Shown here: positions 6,485 through 7,720 of the stretch, in pieces
Numbering within the stretch: position 1 is the first letter of the stretch
Layout: every line of letters begins with the position of its first letter
Notes under the pieces: generated by a model
Seen by the model: the letters and a program-made list of their open reading frames with translations, nothing else
Told to the model about the DNA's origin: nothing
Database searches by the model: none
Made by a program: the position numbers and the translations under genes
Source of the DNA: Oscillospiraceae bacterium
GTDB lineage: Bacteria; Bacillota; Clostridia; Oscillospirales; Ruminococcaceae
DNA: 7,720 bases
Direction: 5' to 3'
Assembly: GCA_003508605.1 (NCBI GenBank)
Contig: DNUB01000113.1
Span: forward strand, 726-8,445

Positions 6485-7118
6485 ACAAAGATTCGAGTTC
6501 GACAGGGAAAAACGTCAAAAGGGGAAAATTATTTGCGGAATTGACGAGGCAGGCAGAGGTCCTTGGATAGGCAGAGTGTATGCCGCCTCCGTAGTTTTTG
6601 ACGATAAGACATTTATAGAGGGCATAGACGACAGCAAAAAGCTTTCCGAAGCAAAAAGGGAGGAGCTTTTTGAGGAAATTAAAAAAAGGGCTGTATCTTA
6701 CGGTATCGGATATGCCGAGGTTGAGGAAATAGAGCGGCTTAATATTTTGGAGGCGACCTTTCTGGCAATGGAAAGAGCGGTAAAGGGCTTGTCTGTTGTG
6801 CCCGATCTGGTACTGGTGGACGGAAACCGCGAGCCAAAGCTTTCCCTCAGGGTTGAAACCGTTGTTAAAGGCGACAGCGCAAGTGCGTCTATTGCGGCAG
6901 CCAGTATTTTGGCAAAGGTGAGTCGTGACAGGTATATGAGGGAAATCGACAAAAAGTATCCCGAATTTAGCTTTGCATCCAACAAAGGATACGGCACAAA
7001 GGCACATATAGACGCTTTAATAAATTACGGGGTCACTCCCGATCACAGGAGATCCTTTTTAAAGAAATCCGAGGTTAAATACGGAGCGTTCAAGGAATAT
7101 AAGGAAAAGGCAAAATGA
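6450..7118 (+). CDS. rnhB: Ribonuclease HII
   Basis: A 222-residue endonuclease that cuts the RNA strand of RNA-DNA hybrids and incises at ribonucleotides misincorporated in DNA. It has GIDEAGRG (30-37) with metal ligands Asp32 and Glu33 and the GRG element that reads the 2'-OH, DDSKKLS (60-66), LVDGN with Asp124, KGDS with Asp142 (the likely fourth carboxylate), AAASILAKVSRD (149-160), and the C-terminal NKGYGTKAH with the conserved tyrosine contacting the ribonucleotide. Length is normal. The segment after GRGP reads WIGRVYAASVV where most family members have LAGPVVAAAVI; the catalytic residues are unaffected. The start is TTG 6450 with AGGAG upstream, overlapping rbgA by 35 nt. The stop overlaps the yraN start as ATGA. 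It belongs to the signal peptidase-rbgA-rnhB-yraN operon. Confidence 0.94.
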   Translation: MEKSLLKHRQCEQRFEFDREKRQKGKIICGIDEAGRGPWIGRVYAASVVFDDKTFIEGIDDSKKLSEAKREELFEEIKKRAVSYGIGYAEVEEIERLNILEATFLAMERAVKGLSVVPDLVLVDGNREPKLSLRVETVVKGDSASASIAAASILAKVSRDRYMREIDKKYPEFSFASNKGYGTKAHIDALINYGVTPDHRRSFLKKSEVKYGAFKEYKEKAK

Positions 7119-7510
7119 GCGGAAGCAGTGTCAGCGCATCGAGAGGCAGGGCGGGAGAGGACGCCGTTTGTGAATACCTGAAAAAACAGGGCAGTAAAAT
7201 AATAAAGAGAAATTACCGAATTAAGGGCGGAGAGATAGATATAATTTCCGAAAAGGACAGCTGCATCGCCTTTACCGAGGTCAAGACGAGAAAGTTCGGT
7301 ACATACATAAAGGGAAGCGAAGCGGTTACCAAAGCGAAAATGCGCAGAATTATCAATGCCTCCGAGCGGTTTATTATTGATAATCCCATATATAAAAACC
7401 GTAAAAGACGGTTTGACGCAGCCTTTGTCACCGTTACCACCGATACTATCCCTCAGATTCTCGAATTGGATTATTATAAAGGGTATTTTACTTTAGCGGA
7501 TTTATGCTGA
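7115..7510 (+). CDS. yraN: YraN-family (UPF0102) nuclease-like protein
   Basis: A 131-residue protein of the YraN/UPF0102 family, which has the PD-(D/E)XK nuclease-like fold; its cellular role is unproven, though frequent neighbours suggest DNA or RNA processing. Visible parts are an N-terminal helix RGRAGEDAVCEYLKKQG (10-26), RNYR (32-35), GGEIDIIS (38-45) with Asp42, and FTEVKTRKFG (53-62) with Glu55 and Lys57. These Asp, Glu and Lys form the expected catalytic-type core, so an active nuclease is plausible. RRFDAAFVTV (98-107) is the usual downstream strand. Length is typical. ATG 7115 overlaps the rnhB stop by 4 nt; AAGGAAAAGG (7101-7110) serves as ribosome binding site. It is the last gene of the operon here, and I see no clear terminator after it. 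Confidence 0.92.
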   Translation: MSGSSVSASRGRAGEDAVCEYLKKQGSKIIKRNYRIKGGEIDIISEKDSCIAFTEVKTRKFGTYIKGSEAVTKAKMRRIINASERFIIDNPIYKNRKRRFDAAFVTVTTDTIPQILELDYYKGYFTLADLC

Positions 7511-7606
7511 AACGCTTTTTCGAAGCAGCAGGGAGTTTTGCGGTGCAAACGGCAGAATAATCGTTTTCGAAAAATCCGCCCGCAAATCCCCATACTGATT
7601 TTCGAT
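7511..7606. other. Non-coding spacer after yraN
   Basis: No gene or canonical terminator is visible. The only structure is a weak AT-rich inverted repeat, TCGAAAAATC (7567-7576) against GATTTTCGA (7597-7605), with one bulged base and a loop of about 20 nt. The operon may read through into repeat copy 2. Confidence 0.5.
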
Positions 7607-7717
7607 TTTCAATGAGGGGCAGTGCCCCGAATTTATGAAAAATCCGGGGGTTAAGCCTTTCAGGGTTTCAGTGGGGGAATGGGTCCCCCACTGAAAGACT
7701 GAATGGAACCCGCCGCC
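7607..7717 (+). repeat. Modular palindromic intergenic repeat, copy 2 (long form)
   Basis: The same orientation and block order as copy 1: block A 7607-7628, block B 7661-7678, block C 7699-7717. It carries two extra segments. The first (7629-7660) creates a hairpin with the end of block A, CCCCG (7625-7629) pairing with CGGGG (7645-7649) and extended by ATTT/AAAT (7631-7634, 7640-7643) after one A-C mismatch. The second (7679-7698) supplies the right arm of a perfect 13-bp stem. It begins 97 nt after the yraN stop, and the element may continue past the window edge. Confidence 0.8.
7666..7696. repeat. Perfect 13-bp inverted repeat within repeat copy 2
   Basis: TTTCAGTGGGGGA (7666-7678) and TCCCCCACTGAAA (7684-7696) are exact reverse complements around the 5-nt loop ATGGG. 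As RNA this would be a very stable hairpin. No U-tract follows on the + strand (next bases GACTGAATGG). Read on the - strand the stem is followed by CCCTGAAAGG, again not a terminator tail. A role in protecting the operon's 3' end is possible but inferred. Confidence 0.8.
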
Positions 7718-7720
7718 TAA

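Noticed and set aside
6354..7007. 217-codon open frame on the - strand
   Set aside because: It is antisense to rbgA/rnhB, whose motifs are clear; the translation is Cys- and Phe-rich with no domain.
7666..7696. Intrinsic terminator at the 13-bp hairpin
   Set aside because: The stem is strong, but no run of T follows on either strand, so canonical termination is not supported.

Overview
The window looks like a chromosomal segment of a low- to mid-GC Gram-positive bacterium of the class Clostridia, probably an Oscillospirales/Ruminococcus-like gut lineage. The grounds are a BceSAB-type peptide-resistance module, a Firmicutes-type gene order (signal peptidase I, rbgA, rnhB, yraN), GGAG-type ribosome binding sites, frequent AGA and ATA codons, and GC-rich palindromic intergenic repeats. 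The lineage is an inference from these traits; no search was possible. All genes I can support are on the + strand.

Region 1 (1-3438) is an antimicrobial-peptide detection and efflux module. It holds the 3' end of a BceS-type intramembrane-sensing histidine kinase, a 145-nt regulatory gap with a good BceR-type operator (TTACA-AAAA-TGTCA) and a candidate promoter, then a translationally coupled ABC ATPase (BceA-like) and a ten-helix permease (BceB-like) with an extracellular domain of about 210 residues. The permease is expected to sense the peptide and signal through the kinase and its regulator (gene outside the window) to the promoter in front of bceA.

Region 2 (3439-3729) has no convincing gene. 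It contains mutually exclusive small hairpins after bceB (possible weak terminator) and copy 1 of a modular palindromic repeat.

Region 3 (3730-7510) is a housekeeping block: a small PC4/YdbC-family single-stranded-DNA-binding protein, two tandem type I signal peptidases with oppositely charged cytoplasmic tails, the ribosome-assembly GTPase RbgA, ribonuclease HII and a YraN-family nuclease-like protein. From the second signal peptidase onward every junction overlaps (4, 35 and 4 nt), indicating one translationally coupled operon.

Region 4 (7511-7720) is non-coding and ends in a longer copy 2 of the same repeat, in the same orientation about 4 kb from copy 1.

I see no wholly new multi-gene system. 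The most interesting items are the modular hairpin repeat, whose two copies differ by block insertions that each carry hairpin-forming sequence, the oppositely charged tails of the paired signal peptidases, and an RNase HII with an altered residue pattern next to its active-site loop.
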